Part shown: in pieces, positions 7,601 to 20,269 of the stretch
Position numbering within the stretch: position 1 is the first letter of the stretch
Layout: each line of letters begins with the position of its first letter
Source of the DNA: Kitasatospora aureofaciens
Lineage (GTDB): Bacteria > Actinomycetota > Actinomycetes > Streptomycetales > Streptomycetaceae
Length of the DNA: 64,000 nt
Reading direction: 5' to 3'
Assembly (NCBI GenBank): GCA_000720845.1
Contig: JODU01000004.1
Location: 124,001 to 188,000 of the forward strand
Program-made: the position numbers and the translations under genes
The notes under the pieces: model-generated
What the model was told of the DNA's origin: nothing
What the model saw: only the letters and a program-made list of their open reading frames with translations
Databases searched by the model: none

Positions 7601-8665
7601 GTGATCACCACATCGGGCCTCACCAAGGTCTATCGTTCACGCGGCCGCGAGGTCACCGCCCTGGACGGCGTCGACCTGCACGTCCGCGAGGGCGAGGTGT
7701 ACGGCGTCATCGGCCAGTCCGGCGCCGGCAAGTCCTCGCTCATCCGCTGCGTCAACCTCCTGGAGCGCCCCACCGCCGGCACGGTCACCGTCGACGGCCG
7801 GGACCTCACCGCGCTGGCCGGTCGCGGCCCCCGCGCGGGCCGGGAACTGCGGCAGGCGCGCAGCCGTATCGGCATGGTCTTCCAGCACTTCAACCTGCTC
7901 TCCTCGCGGACCGTGCGGGACAACGTCGAACTGCCGCTGGAGATCCTCGGGAAGTCGGGGAAGGAACGTTCCCGCAAGGCGCTGGAACTGCTCGACCTCG
8001 TCGGCCTCGCCGACAAGGCCGGTGCCTACCCCGCCCAGCTCTCCGGCGGTCAGAAGCAGCGTGTCGGCATCGCCCGCGCCCTGGCCGGCGACCCCAAGGT
8101 CCTGCTCTCCGACGAGGCCACCAGCGCCCTCGACCCGGAGACCACCCGCTCCATCCTCCAGCTGCTGCGCGACCTCAACCGGCAGCTCGGGCTGACCGTC
8201 CTGCTCATCACCCACGAGATGGACGTCGTCAAGAGCATCTGCGACTCGGCCGCACTCATGGACCGCGGCCGCATCGTCGAGTCCGGCACGGTCGGCGAAC
8301 TCCTCGCCACCCCCGGTTCCGAACTGGCCGCCGCGCTCTTCCCGGTCGGCGGCGACGCCTCCGCGGAGGACCGCACCGTCCTCGACGTCACCTTCCACGG
8401 CGAGGCCGCCACCCAGCCCGTCATCTCCCAGCTCTCCCGCACCTACAACATCGACATATCGATCCTCGGCGCCGCCATCGACACCGTCGGCGGCCTCCAG
8501 GTCGGCCGGATGCGCATCGAACTGCCCGGCCGCTACGAGGACAACGTCGTGCCTGTCGGCTTCCTGCGCGAACAGGGGCTGCAGATCGACGTGGTGAACG
8601 AGACGCCGGACCCGGCCGGCGTCTCGACCGCGTCGGCCTCGCCGGTGAAGGAAGGTGCCAAGTGA
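7601..8665 (+). CDS. metN: Methionine ABC importer ATPase
   Basis: A 354-residue ATPase powering uptake of D/L-methionine through MetI. Seen: Walker A GQSGAGKSS (near residue 37), signature LSGGQKQR, Walker B VLLSDEAT, the ATSALDPETT D-loop and switch His ITHEMD. About residues 265-345 form the NIL ligand-sensing domain special to MetN (LDVTFHGEAATQPVISQL), through which bound methionine inhibits transport. Start: GTG 7601, preceded by a weak GGAAA; GTG 7586 is in frame and cannot be excluded. Its stop overlaps the metI start (GTGA). It heads the metNIQ operon behind the Cys/Met leader peptide. Confidence 0.9.
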   Translation: MITTSGLTKVYRSRGREVTALDGVDLHVREGEVYGVIGQSGAGKSSLIRCVNLLERPTAGTVTVDGRDLTALAGRGPRAGRELRQARSRIGMVFQHFNLLSSRTVRDNVELPLEILGKSGKERSRKALELLDLVGLADKAGAYPAQLSGGQKQRVGIARALAGDPKVLLSDEATSALDPETTRSILQLLRDLNRQLGLTVLLITHEMDVVKSICDSAALMDRGRIVESGTVGELLATPGSELAAALFPVGGDASAEDRTVLDVTFHGEAATQPVISQLSRTYNIDISILGAAIDTVGGLQVGRMRIELPGRYEDNVVPVGFLREQGLQIDVVNETPDPAGVSTASASPVKEGAK

Positions 8666-9399
8666 CCTGGTCGCAGATGCAGCCCCTGCTGGAGCAGGCC
8701 TCCTGGGAGACCCTGATCATGGTCGGCTGGTCCACCCTGATCGCCGTCGTCCTCGGACTTCCGCTCGGCGTGCTCCTCGTCCTCACCGACCGCGGCGGCC
8801 TGCTGCAGAACGTCCTGGTCAACAAGGTCATCGGGCAGATCGTGAACATCGGCCGCTCGATGCCCTTCATCATCCTCATGGTCGCGCTGATGAGCTTCAC
8901 CCGCTGGGTCACCGGCACCACCATCGGCAGCGAGGCCGCGATCGTGCCGCTCGCCATCGGCGGCATCCCGTTCTTCGCGCGGCTCGTCGAGACCGCCGTG
9001 CGCGAGGTCGACGGAGGGCTCGTCGAGGCCGTCCAGTCCATGGGCGGCAACACCTGGACCATCGTCCGCAAGGTCCTGGTCCCCGAGGCGCTCCCCTCCC
9101 TGATCGCCTCCACCACCACCACGATCATCGCCCTCATCGGTTACTCCGCCATGGCCGGCACTGTCGGCGGCGGCGGCCTCGGCGACCTCGCCGTCCGCTA
9201 CGGCTACCAGCGCTTCGAGCCCGGCTTCATGTGGATCACCGTCGCGCTGCTCGCCGTCGCGATCTCCCTCATCCAGTTCGCCGGCGACTACGCGGCCCGC
9301 ACCCTGCACCGCCGCGGCGGACGCGGCGGAGCGGCGCCCGGGCTCCGGCTGCTCAGGGCCAAGGAGCCCGCCGCGGCCGACGTGAGCAAGGTCGCCTGA
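8662..9399 (+). CDS. metI: Methionine ABC importer permease
   Basis: A 245-residue permease with about five to six membrane helices. The cytoplasmic coupling loop of importers is present as VEAVQSMGGNTWTIVRKVLVPEALP, which docks on MetN. GTG 8662 overlaps the metN stop, giving translational coupling. It forms the dimeric channel of a type I methionine importer. An Arg/Gly-rich tail after residue about 215 probably stays in the cytoplasm. Length is slightly above the usual 217 because of this tail. Confidence 0.9.
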   Translation: MTWSQMQPLLEQASWETLIMVGWSTLIAVVLGLPLGVLLVLTDRGGLLQNVLVNKVIGQIVNIGRSMPFIILMVALMSFTRWVTGTTIGSEAAIVPLAIGGIPFFARLVETAVREVDGGLVEAVQSMGGNTWTIVRKVLVPEALPSLIASTTTTIIALIGYSAMAGTVGGGGLGDLAVRYGYQRFEPGFMWITVALLAVAISLIQFAGDYAARTLHRRGGRGGAAPGLRLLRAKEPAAADVSKVA

Positions 9400-9464
9400 C
9401 CGCACTCCCCAGACTCCCCGCCCCACCGGGACGGGGTCGCACCACCTCAGGAAAGGCACTTTTC

Positions 9465-10292
9465 GTGCGTAACACCGCCAAGTTCACCACCGCCGTCCTC
9501 GCCGTCGGAGCCCTCACCCTCGGCCTGACCGCCTGCGGCTCCGACAAGGACTCCGCCTCCGACACCTCCGGTCCGCTGGTCGTCGCCGCGAGCCCCACCC
9601 CGCACGCCGAGATCCTCGACTACGTCAAGGACAACCTGGCGAAGGACGCGGGCCTCGACCTCGAGGTCAAGGAGTTCACCGACTACGTCACGCCGAACAC
9701 GGCGACGGAGGACGGCTCCGTGGGGGCGAACTACTTCCAGACCCAGCCCTACCTCGACGACTTCAACAAGAAGAACGGCACCCACATCGTGTCCGTCGTC
9801 GACGTGCACCTGGAGCCCCTCGGCCTCTACTCCCACAAGGTGAAGAAGGCCGACGACCTGAAGAGCGGTGCGACCGTCGCCGTCCCCAACGACACCGTCA
9901 ACGAGGGCCGCGCCCTTCAGCTGCTCGCCGCCAACGGGATCATCACCCTCAAGGACGGCGTCGGCACCGCGGCGACCCCCTCGGACATCACCGAGAACCC
10001 GAAGAAGCTCGAGTTCAAGGAGCTGGAGGCGGCCCAGACCCCGCGCTCCCTGGACGACGTGGACGCGGCGGTCGTCAACGGCAACTACGCCATCGAGGCC
10101 GACCTGAAGCCCGCCCAGGACGCCCTCGTCCTGGAGAGCGCCAAGGGCAATCCGAACAGCAACCTCCTCGCCGTCAAGGAGGGCCACGAGGACGACCCGC
10201 GCGTCAAGAAGCTCGCGAAGCTCCTCAACTCGCCCGAGGTGAAGAAGTTCATCGAGGACAAGTACGCGGGCGCCGTCCTGCCCTCCTTCTGA
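9465..10292 (+). CDS. metQ: Methionine-binding lipoprotein
   Basis: A 275-residue NlpA-family receptor anchored to the outside of the membrane. Its lipoprotein signal has a hydrophobic core VLAVGALTLGL and lipobox LTAC, with the modified Cys near residue 23. The mature part has the family blocks ASPTPHAEILDYV, VGANYFQTQPYLDDF and PNDTVNEGRALQLL, which line the methionine site. GTG 9465 follows AGGAAAGG. The 65-bp gap after metI holds no terminator, so all three genes are one operon, closed by the hairpin at 10346-10385. Confidence 0.92.
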   Translation: MRNTAKFTTAVLAVGALTLGLTACGSDKDSASDTSGPLVVAASPTPHAEILDYVKDNLAKDAGLDLEVKEFTDYVTPNTATEDGSVGANYFQTQPYLDDFNKKNGTHIVSVVDVHLEPLGLYSHKVKKADDLKSGATVAVPNDTVNEGRALQLLAANGIITLKDGVGTAATPSDITENPKKLEFKELEAAQTPRSLDDVDAAVVNGNYAIEADLKPAQDALVLESAKGNPNSNLLAVKEGHEDDPRVKKLAKLLNSPEVKKFIEDKYAGAVLPSF

Positions 10293-10345
10293 TCCTCCGG
10301 CCGAGCCTCCCTGCGGACCGCCGTCCGGGCCGATCCCCGCGTCAT

Positions 10346-10385
10346 CCACCGGGTCCGCTCCGTGCTCACGGGGCGGACCCGGTGG
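10346..10385. terminator. Terminator after metNIQ
   Basis: Perfect 13-bp stem (10346-10358 with 10373-10385) around a 14-nt loop. Confidence 0.8.
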
Positions 10386-10462
10386 TGTGGTTGAGTGCTT
10401 TCATGCTGCATGCTGGGCAGTTCGAGCAGGCCCTGACGGTCACACAGGTTACGGAGCGGCGC

Positions 10463-11101
10463 ATGACGAGCACCTTCCCCAACATCTCCATCAGCACGGA
10501 GCGGTTGGTGCTGCGCCCCCTCGACGAGGACGACGTCCCCGCGCTGGCCGCGATGATGAACGACGAGCAGGTCGCCGCCTGGACCCACGTACCCCAGCCC
10601 TTCACCGAGGACAACGCCGCCACCTGGATCGGCGAGTACGCCCCCGCCGAGCGCACCGCCGGCCGGGGACTCGACCTCGCCGTCACCGAGTTCCTCACCC
10701 AGCGGCTGGTCGGTGTCATCCAGCTGACCAAGACCAACTGGCACGTACGGGCCACCGAACTCTCGTACATAATCGCCCCCTGGGCCCGGGGTGAGGGGTA
10801 CGCGTCCGAGGCGGCCCTCGCCACCGCCCAGTGGCTCTTCGGCGACCAGAAGTTCGAACGCGTCGAGCTGCGCACCGCGGCCGACAACACCGCCTCCCAG
10901 CAGGTCGCCCAGAAGATCGGCTGCATCAGCGAGGGTGTCCTGCGCGGCGCCTGTATAGCCCGCGTACGCACCGAGGACGGCGTCTGGACGGACGTACGCA
11001 CCGACTTCATCGTGTGGAGCCTGCTGCCGGAGGACCTGGAGGGCACCACCGGGCAGCTGACCGACACCGATGGTTTCACCACCTTCACGGACTGGAACTG
11101 A
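10463..11101 (+). CDS. GNAT acetyltransferase, RimJ/RimL-like
   Basis: A 212-residue protein of the acetyltransf_3 type, related to ribosomal-protein acetyltransferases. Typical blocks are STERLVLRPLDEDDVPAL at the N-terminus, ELSYIIAPWARGEGYASEA (acetyl-CoA loop RGEGYA) and ELRTAADNTASQQVAQKIG. The true acceptor may be a protein N-terminus or a small molecule. Start ATG 10463 is preceded by ACGGAGCG. Upstream starts would run through the metQ terminator. Monocistronic by position. Confidence 0.8.
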   Translation: MTSTFPNISISTERLVLRPLDEDDVPALAAMMNDEQVAAWTHVPQPFTEDNAATWIGEYAPAERTAGRGLDLAVTEFLTQRLVGVIQLTKTNWHVRATELSYIIAPWARGEGYASEAALATAQWLFGDQKFERVELRTAADNTASQQVAQKIGCISEGVLRGACIARVRTEDGVWTDVRTDFIVWSLLPEDLEGTTGQLTDTDGFTTFTDWN

Positions 11102-11218
11102 CAGACGGGGCCGACCGGCGCCACCACCCCGGACCCAGGCCGCACCAGGTACGCTCACGGGGCGCACCCGCGACGGTACCGCGACCACGACCTGCGAAAA
11201 CCCTGGAGACTGACGACG

Positions 11219-12445
11219 ATGGCCGACCGGGTCACGGTGATCGGCTGGGACGGTTCGCCACTGACCGCCGCGGCACGCTCAGCACTGGGTGCCGCCACCC
11301 TCGTGGCCGGCGCCGCCCACCACCTGGCACTTCCCGAGGTGCCGCCCGCCGCCGAACGCATCCGTCTCGGGAGCGTCGCCCTCGCCGCCCGCCGACTCGC
11401 CGCCCATCGCGGCACGACGGTCGTACTGGCCGACGGCGACCCCGGCTTCTTCGGCGTCGTACGCACCCTGCGGGCCCCCGAGTTCGGCCTGGAGGTCGAG
11501 GTCGTCCCCGCCGTCTCCTCCGTGGCCGCCGCCTTCGCCCGCGCCGGGATGCCCTGGGACGACGCCCATGTGGTCGTCGCCCACCCGCGCACCCTGCGCC
11601 GCGCGGTGAACGTGTGCCGGGCCCACACCAAGGTCGCGGTCCTCACCTCACCGGGCGCAGGACCGGCCGAACTCGGCCTGCTGATGGAGGGCGTCCACCG
11701 CACCTTCGTCATCTGCGAGGAACTGGGCACCACCCGCGAGCGGGTCACCGTCGTCACCTCCGACAAGGCCGCCGACCACGCCTGGCGCGACCCGAACGTC
11801 GTGATCGTGGCGGGCGGCAGCGCCGGTCCGGCCGCCGCGGGCGACGGCACCGGCTGGATCGCCGGCCGCGACCCCGCCACCGGCCCGCGTGGCTGGTCGC
11901 TGCCCGCCTCGGCCTACGGCGGCGAACTGGGCGAGGGCGAGACCGACCTGCTGCGCATCGCCCAACTCGCCCGGCTCGGTCCGCGCCTCGGCGACCTCGT
12001 GTGGGACATCGGCTGCGGCAGCGGCGCCTTCGCCACCGAGGCCGCCCGCGGCGGCGCCGCCGTCATCGCCGTCGACCGGGACCGGGACGCATGTGCCCGC
12101 ACCGAGGCCACCGCACGGCATTTCGGCGTCCAGCTCCAGACCGTGCACGGCAACGCCCCGCACATCCTGGAGAACCTCCCCGAACCGGACGTGGTCCGGG
12201 TCGGCGGCGGGGGAGCGGCCGTGGTCTCCGCGGTCGCGGACCGCCGCCCGCAGCGCATCGTGGCGCACGCCGCGACCCGCGACGCGGCCGAACTCGTGGG
12301 CAGGGACCTGACGGAGCACGGGTACCGCGTCGAGTGCGCCCTGCTGCAGTCCGTCGGACTCGACACCCGGGCCTGGACGGAGACGGAGCGGAGCGTCGCG
12401 TTCCTGCTCAGCGGAGAGATCGTGCGGCGCGAGGCCGCCCGCTGA
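11219..12445 (+). CDS. cobL: Precorrin-6Y C5,15-methyltransferase (CbiE-CbiT fusion)
   Basis: A 408-residue two-domain enzyme of corrin ring synthesis that methylates C5 and C15 of precorrin-6Y and removes the acetate CO2 using S-adenosylmethionine. Residues about 5-200 are the CbiE tetrapyrrole methylase (VTVIGWDGSPLT, LADGDPGFFG, VVPAVSSVAAAFARAG). Residues about 240-400 are the CbiT methyltransferase with the SAM loop WDIGCGSGAFATEAA and GNAPHILENLPEPD. ATG 11219 follows CTGGAGA; a TACGCT -10-like box lies at 11150-11155. It opens a run of corrin and siroheme genes on the same strand. Confidence 0.9.
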   Translation: MADRVTVIGWDGSPLTAAARSALGAATLVAGAAHHLALPEVPPAAERIRLGSVALAARRLAAHRGTTVVLADGDPGFFGVVRTLRAPEFGLEVEVVPAVSSVAAAFARAGMPWDDAHVVVAHPRTLRRAVNVCRAHTKVAVLTSPGAGPAELGLLMEGVHRTFVICEELGTTRERVTVVTSDKAADHAWRDPNVVIVAGGSAGPAAAGDGTGWIAGRDPATGPRGWSLPASAYGGELGEGETDLLRIAQLARLGPRLGDLVWDIGCGSGAFATEAARGGAAVIAVDRDRDACARTEATARHFGVQLQTVHGNAPHILENLPEPDVVRVGGGGAAVVSAVADRRPQRIVAHAATRDAAELVGRDLTEHGYRVECALLQSVGLDTRAWTETERSVAFLLSGEIVRREAAR

Positions 12446-12799
12446 GGTCCCGCCGTGACCGCGCCCCGTGATCGGTTGTTCATACCGCGCGGGGTAGGCT
12501 GGCGGATTGTTGTACCGCATGCGGACACCCGGCAGTTCGTCGGTCGATGTCCGTAAAAACCCGCACCTTCGGGGGCGGGTGTGGTACGGCAGAACCGGAG
12601 GACGCGCAACGTGGCGCAGTCCACAGCGGGCCGTCGCGGATCAAGCTGTCGTGGCGGGGGAACGACCGCGACAATGCCACTCAATGGCTTTGTCGTCATT
12701 TCCCGCGGGTCGTTCGTGCCGCTGGGCATGCCCGCTCGTTCTTCACTACGGGCGGTCGGTGCGCCGTCCCGGGTGAGCTGGTCGTAGAAGCACTAACCG
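12446..12799. other. Structured leader region upstream of bluB-cobT
   Basis: A 354-bp gap containing a short hairpin (ACCCGC/GCGGGT arms near 12558-12579) and a larger nested stem-loop at 12660-12715. The cobalamin riboswitch core is not recognisable. A possible 58-codon frame (12611-12787) crosses the larger stem-loop. Confidence 0.55.
12611..12787 (+). CDS. Possible small protein before bluB-cobT
   Basis: A 58-codon frame starting with GTG 12611 after a good GGAGG at 12597-12601, ending 12 bp before the ATG of the BluB-CobT gene. The product is basic and Ser/Gly-rich at the N-terminus with a short hydrophobic stretch (MPLNGFVVIS). It resembles nothing I know and overlaps a strong RNA stem-loop, so it may instead be a leader peptide or a chance frame. 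The ribosome site and tight spacing are the only support. Confidence 0.3.
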   Translation: MAQSTAGRRGSSCRGGGTTATMPLNGFVVISRGSFVPLGMPARSSLRAVGAPSRVSWS

Positions 12800-16474
<3,675 letters not shown>

Positions 16475-16548
16475 CCGAGAAACTGCCGAGCAGCTGCCGG
16501 GAACAACCGAACGGCCGAGAAGTACGCGAAGCAGCCGTCGCACGACGC

Positions 16549-16576
16549 GGGGCCCGGGACCACGGTGCCGGGCCCC
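16549..16576. terminator. Terminator after bluB-cobT
   Basis: 9-bp perfect stem GGGGCCCGG/CCGGGCCCC with a 10-nt loop, 75 bp after the stop. A second cluster of short palindromes built on CCACCGG/CCGGTGG and GGTGGTCC/GGACCACC follows at about 16624-16660. Confidence 0.65.
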
Positions 16577-16726
16577 CGCCGGGGCCGCCGTGCTCCCAGC
16601 CCCACCCGGAGACCGGGGTCCATCCACCGGACCGGTGGTCCACCCACCGGACCACCCGGGCCCCGCCCGCCACCCCGCCGTAAAATCCGCACGTCAGCGC
16701 CACCGCCGCAAGAGGAGCCTCCCCTC

Positions 16727-17959
16727 ATGGCCGAACACCCCGCCTACCCCGTAGGCCTCCGCCTCGCCGGCCGCCGCGTGGTCGTCCTCGGCGGCGGGCA
16801 GGTCGCCCAGCGCCGTCTCCCGGCCCTGATCGCGGCGGGCGCGGACATCCGCCTCGTGTCTCCCGACGCCACCCCCTCGGTCGAGGCCATGGCGGACTCG
16901 GGGGAGATCACCTGGGAGCGGCGCCCGTACGCCGAAGGCGACCTCGCGGACGCCTGGTACGCCCTGATCGCCACCAGCGACACCGGGGCCAACAACGCCG
17001 CGTCCGCCGAGGCCGAGCGGTACCGCGTGTGGTGCGTCCGCTCCGACGACGCCGACCGCGCCACGGCCTGGACCCCGGCCACCGGACACAGCGAGGGCGT
17101 CACCGTCGCCGTGCTCACCACCGACGCGCGCCACCGTGACCCCCGCCACACCGCCGCCATCCGCGACGCGGTGGTGGAGGGCCTGCGCGACGGCACTCTC
17201 GTCGCCCCGCACCGGCGCACCCGCACACCCGGCGTCGCCCTGGTCGGCGGCGGCCCCGGCGACCCCGACCTGATCACCGTCCGAGGCCGCCGCCTGCTCG
17301 CCGAGGCCGACGTCGTCATCGCCGACCGGCTCGGCCCCCGCGACCTGCTCGCCGAACTGCCGCCGCACGTCGAGATCATCGACGCGGCCAAGATCCCGTA
17401 CGGACGCTTCATGGCCCAGGAGGCCATCAACAACGCGCTGATCGAGCACGCCAAGCAGGGCAAGGCGGTCGTCCGGCTGAAGGGCGGCGACCCGTTCGTC
17501 TTCGGCCGGGGCATGGAGGAGGCCCAGGCGCTGGCCGAGGCGGGTATCGCCTGCACCGTCGTCCCCGGCATCTCCAGCTCCGTCTCGGTCCCCGGCGCGG
17601 CCGGCATCCCGGTCACCCACCGGGGCGTCGCCCACGAGTTCACCGTGGTCAGCGGGCACGTCGCCCCCGACGACGAGCGCTCCCTGGTCGACTGGGCGTC
17701 CCTGGCGAAGCTGACCGGCACCCTCGTGATCCTGATGGGCGTCGACAAGATCGGCAGGATCGCCGAGACCCTCGTCGCGCACGGCAAGTCCCCCGACACC
17801 CCGGTCGCCCTCGTCCAGGAGGGCACCACGGCCGCCCAGCGCCGGGTGGACGCGACCCTCGCCACCGTCGCCGAGGTGGTCGTCGCCGAGGAGGTCAGGC
17901 CGCCCGCCGTCATCGTCGTCGGCGAGGTCGTCGCCGTAGGCCCGCACGGGACGGTGTGA
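16727..17959 (+). CDS. cysG: CysG-like precorrin-2 dehydrogenase / uroporphyrinogen-III methyltransferase
   Basis: A 410-residue bifunctional enzyme on the siroheme and corrin branch. Residues about 5-150 form the NAD-binding precorrin-2 dehydrogenase/ferrochelatase part (RRVVVLGGGQVAQRRLPAL). Residues about 165-405 are the SUMT methylase, making precorrin-2 from uroporphyrinogen III (GVALVGGGPGDPDLITVRG, RLKGGDPFVFGRG, VVPGISSSVSVP). ATG 16727 follows AGAGGAG; TAAAAT at 16681-16686 could be its -10 box. The stop lies 1 bp before the next gene. It supplies the corrin enzymes upstream and siroheme for sulfite/nitrite reductases. Confidence 0.9.
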   Translation: MAEHPAYPVGLRLAGRRVVVLGGGQVAQRRLPALIAAGADIRLVSPDATPSVEAMADSGEITWERRPYAEGDLADAWYALIATSDTGANNAASAEAERYRVWCVRSDDADRATAWTPATGHSEGVTVAVLTTDARHRDPRHTAAIRDAVVEGLRDGTLVAPHRRTRTPGVALVGGGPGDPDLITVRGRRLLAEADVVIADRLGPRDLLAELPPHVEIIDAAKIPYGRFMAQEAINNALIEHAKQGKAVVRLKGGDPFVFGRGMEEAQALAEAGIACTVVPGISSSVSVPGAAGIPVTHRGVAHEFTVVSGHVAPDDERSLVDWASLAKLTGTLVILMGVDKIGRIAETLVAHGKSPDTPVALVQEGTTAAQRRVDATLATVAEVVVAEEVRPPAVIVVGEVVAVGPHGTV

Positions 17960-17960
17960 C

Positions 17961-18779
17961 GTGGCCGGCATCGTCACGATCGACGACCCCGACGACCCGC
18001 GCCTGCACGACTACACCGACCTGACCGACGTCGAACTGCGGCGCCGCCGCGAACCCGCCGAGGGCCTGTTCATCGCCGAGGGCGAGAAGGTCATCCGGCG
18101 GGCCGGCGAGGCGGGCTACGCGATGCGCTCGATGCTGCTGTCCGCCAAGTGGGTCGACACCATGCGCGACATCATCGACGAGGCCCCGGCCCCGGTGTAC
18201 GTCGTCGACCCGGCGCTCGCCGAGCAGGTCACCGGCTACCACGTGCACCGCGGCGCCCTCGCCTCGATGCGGCGCAAGCCGCTGTCCCCGGCCGCCGACC
18301 TCCTGACGACCGCCCGTCGCGTCGTCGTCATGGAGTCCGTCAACGACCACACCAACATCGGCGCGATCTTCCGCTCCGCCGCCGCGCTCGGCATGGACGC
18401 GGTCCTGCTCTCCCCGGACTGCGCGGACCCCCTGTACCGGCGCAGCGTCAAGGTCTCGATGGGCGCGGTCTTCTCCGTGCCGTACGCCCGCCTCGACACC
18501 TGGCCGGCCGGTCTGGCGACGGTCGGAGAGGCGGGCTTCACGCTCCTCGCCCTCACCCCCGACGAGCGGGCCGAGCCCCTCGACGCGGTCGCCCCGCACC
18601 GCATGGACCGGGTGGCCCTCATGCTGGGCGCCGAGGGCAGCGGCCTGTCCCGACGAGCCCTGGCGGCGTCCGACACGTGGGTCCGCATCCCGATGTCCCA
18701 CGGCGTCGACTCCCTGAACGTGGGCGCGGCGGCCGCGGTCGCCTTCTACGCGGTGACGGCGGGACGCCCCTCGGCATAG
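17961..18779 (+). CDS. TrmH/SpoU-family RNA 2'-O-methyltransferase
   Basis: A 272-residue SPOUT-fold methylase. An N-terminal substrate-binding domain (EGLFIAEGEKVIRRAGEAG) precedes the knotted catalytic part with the three family motifs: NDHTNIGAIFRSAAALG, LMLGAEGSGLS and IPMSHGVDSLNVGAAAAV. It methylates ribose on rRNA or tRNA using S-adenosylmethionine; the exact nucleotide cannot be told. GTG 17961 starts 1 bp after the CysG-like stop, so translation is coupled. Convergent with the following kinase, with only 20 bp between stops. Confidence 0.88.
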   Translation: MAGIVTIDDPDDPRLHDYTDLTDVELRRRREPAEGLFIAEGEKVIRRAGEAGYAMRSMLLSAKWVDTMRDIIDEAPAPVYVVDPALAEQVTGYHVHRGALASMRRKPLSPAADLLTTARRVVVMESVNDHTNIGAIFRSAAALGMDAVLLSPDCADPLYRRSVKVSMGAVFSVPYARLDTWPAGLATVGEAGFTLLALTPDERAEPLDAVAPHRMDRVALMLGAEGSGLSRRALAASDTWVRIPMSHGVDSLNVGAAAAVAFYAVTAGRPSA

Positions 18780-18799
18780 GCGCCCGTGCGGGCGCGGCC

Positions 18800-20269
18800 T
18801 CAGAGCCCGGACGCGCGCTGCTCCGGAGGACCGCCGGGCACGACGCCCCGCTCCCGGAGTGCCACCCGCCCCTGCTGCGACTCCCGCTCCTGCTGCGTCG
18901 CCCGCACGCCGCCCCGCTCGTCGCCGAGCCCGCGCGAGGGCCCCTGACAGCCCTGAGCGGCGGCGATGCCCAGCGCGACCAGCAGCGTCACCACCACGAA
19001 CACGAACAGGCGCTGCCGCAGCAGCCGCGGATTGGCGGGCCGCCGCCACCTGGTCCCCGTCGTCCTGGGCCCCGTACGGCCGGCTCCGCTGCGCGGTGCG
19101 GACCGGCCACCGTCGTTGCGGGAGGGGTTCCGGCCGGTCGTGTCGCGCGAGGACGGCGTGGGCCTGGGCCCGGACCGGCCCCCCGCGCCGCCGCCCCGTG
19201 ACGGTGTGCCACCGCGCGAGGGTGCCCCGCCCCGGGAGGGCGCTCCGCCCCGCGACGGAACGGACCCCCGGGGCGCGGGTCCACGCGACCCCGACGTGCC
19301 GCGCGGCGGGGGAGTGCCCGGTGCGCCCGGCCGGCCCTGCGGACGCCGCGGGGCACGCTCCGGGTAGGTGTCGGCGAGCCGCCCCGTGGGCACGTCCGCC
19401 TCACCACTGCGGGGCGCGGGCGGCCGTACGTCGGCCATGCCCTGAGCCTCCCTGGCGGCGATCTCCTTGAGCCGCAGCGACAGTTGCAGGGTGCTGGGGC
19501 GCTCCTCCGGGTCCTTGGCCAGGCACGCCCGCACCAGCGGGGCGAGCGCGTCCGGGACGCCGTGCAGCTGGGCCTCCTCGTGCACCACGCGGTAGAGCAT
19601 CACCTCGGAACTGCCGTGCCCGAAGGGCGAGTCGCCCATCGACGCGTATGCCAGCGTGGCACCGAGCGAGAACACGTCCGTGGCCGGGGTGACGGCGGCC
19701 CCGCGCACCTGCTCCGGCGCCAGGAACCCGGGCGAGCCGACCGCGGTGCCGACGTGTGTGAGGGTGGAGGCACCGGTGGCCCAGGCGATGCCGAAGTCGA
19801 TGATCCGCGGCCCCTTCGGGGACAGCAGGATGTTGGACGGCTTCAGGTCCCGGTGCACCACCCCGGCCTCGTGCACGGCGACCAGGCCCTCGGACAGCGC
19901 TGCGCCCACGGCCGCGACGTCGGCCGCGACCAGCGGACCCCCGTCCACGACCTTGTCGTGCAGGGAGGGGCCGGGCACGTACTGCGTGGCGAACCAGGGG
20001 CGGTCCGCCTCCAGGTCCGCGGCGACCAGCCGGGCCGTGCAGCCGCCCCGGATGCGCCGGGCCGCGGAGACCTCACGCGCGAACCGTGACCGGAACTCCT
20101 GGTCCTCCGCCAGGTCGGGCCGGATGACCTTCAGCGCCACCCGCTGCCCCTTCTTGTCGGAGCCCAGGTAGACCACGCCCATTCCACCCGCGCCGAGCCG
20201 CCTGTGAAGCCTGAACGAGCCGACGACGCGCGGGTCCTCGCGCCTCAGGCGCATCATCGCCATGTTCAT
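18800..20269 (-). CDS. Membrane-anchored Ser/Thr protein kinase
   Basis: A 489-residue Hanks-type kinase. Residues about 18-275 are the kinase domain: glycine loop GAGGMG (26-31), VALK with Lys47, catalytic HRDLKPSN, metal-binding DFGIA and APE in the activation segment. The juxtamembrane linker of about 140 residues is Pro/Arg/Gly-rich with PSRGG repeats. A single membrane helix follows (LFVFVVVTLLVALGIAA, about 420-438) and a short 49-residue outside tail starting with Cys; there are no PASTA domains. Start: ATG 20269 (MNMAMM), since it is closest to the conserved fold. Signal and targets unknown. Confidence 0.87.
   Translation of the reverse strand: MNMAMMRLRREDPRVVGSFRLHRRLGAGGMGVVYLGSDKKGQRVALKVIRPDLAEDQEFRSRFAREVSAARRIRGGCTARLVAADLEADRPWFATQYVPGPSLHDKVVDGGPLVAADVAAVGAALSEGLVAVHEAGVVHRDLKPSNILLSPKGPRIIDFGIAWATGASTLTHVGTAVGSPGFLAPEQVRGAAVTPATDVFSLGATLAYASMGDSPFGHGSSEVMLYRVVHEEAQLHGVPDALAPLVRACLAKDPEERPSTLQLSLRLKEIAAREAQGMADVRPPAPRSGEADVPTGRLADTYPERAPRRPQGRPGAPGTPPPRGTSGSRGPAPRGSVPSRGGAPSRGGAPSRGGTPSRGGGAGGRSGPRPTPSSRDTTGRNPSRNDGGRSAPRSGAGRTGPRTTGTRWRRPANPRLLRQRLFVFVVVTLLVALGIAAAQGCQGPSRGLGDERGGVRATQQERESQQGRVALRERGVVPGGPPEQRASGL

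Noticed and set aside
12446..12799. Cobalamin riboswitch before bluB-cobT
   Set aside because: Only a short GCCACT match is present; the CCCGCAACTGT-type core and the B12 box are missing.
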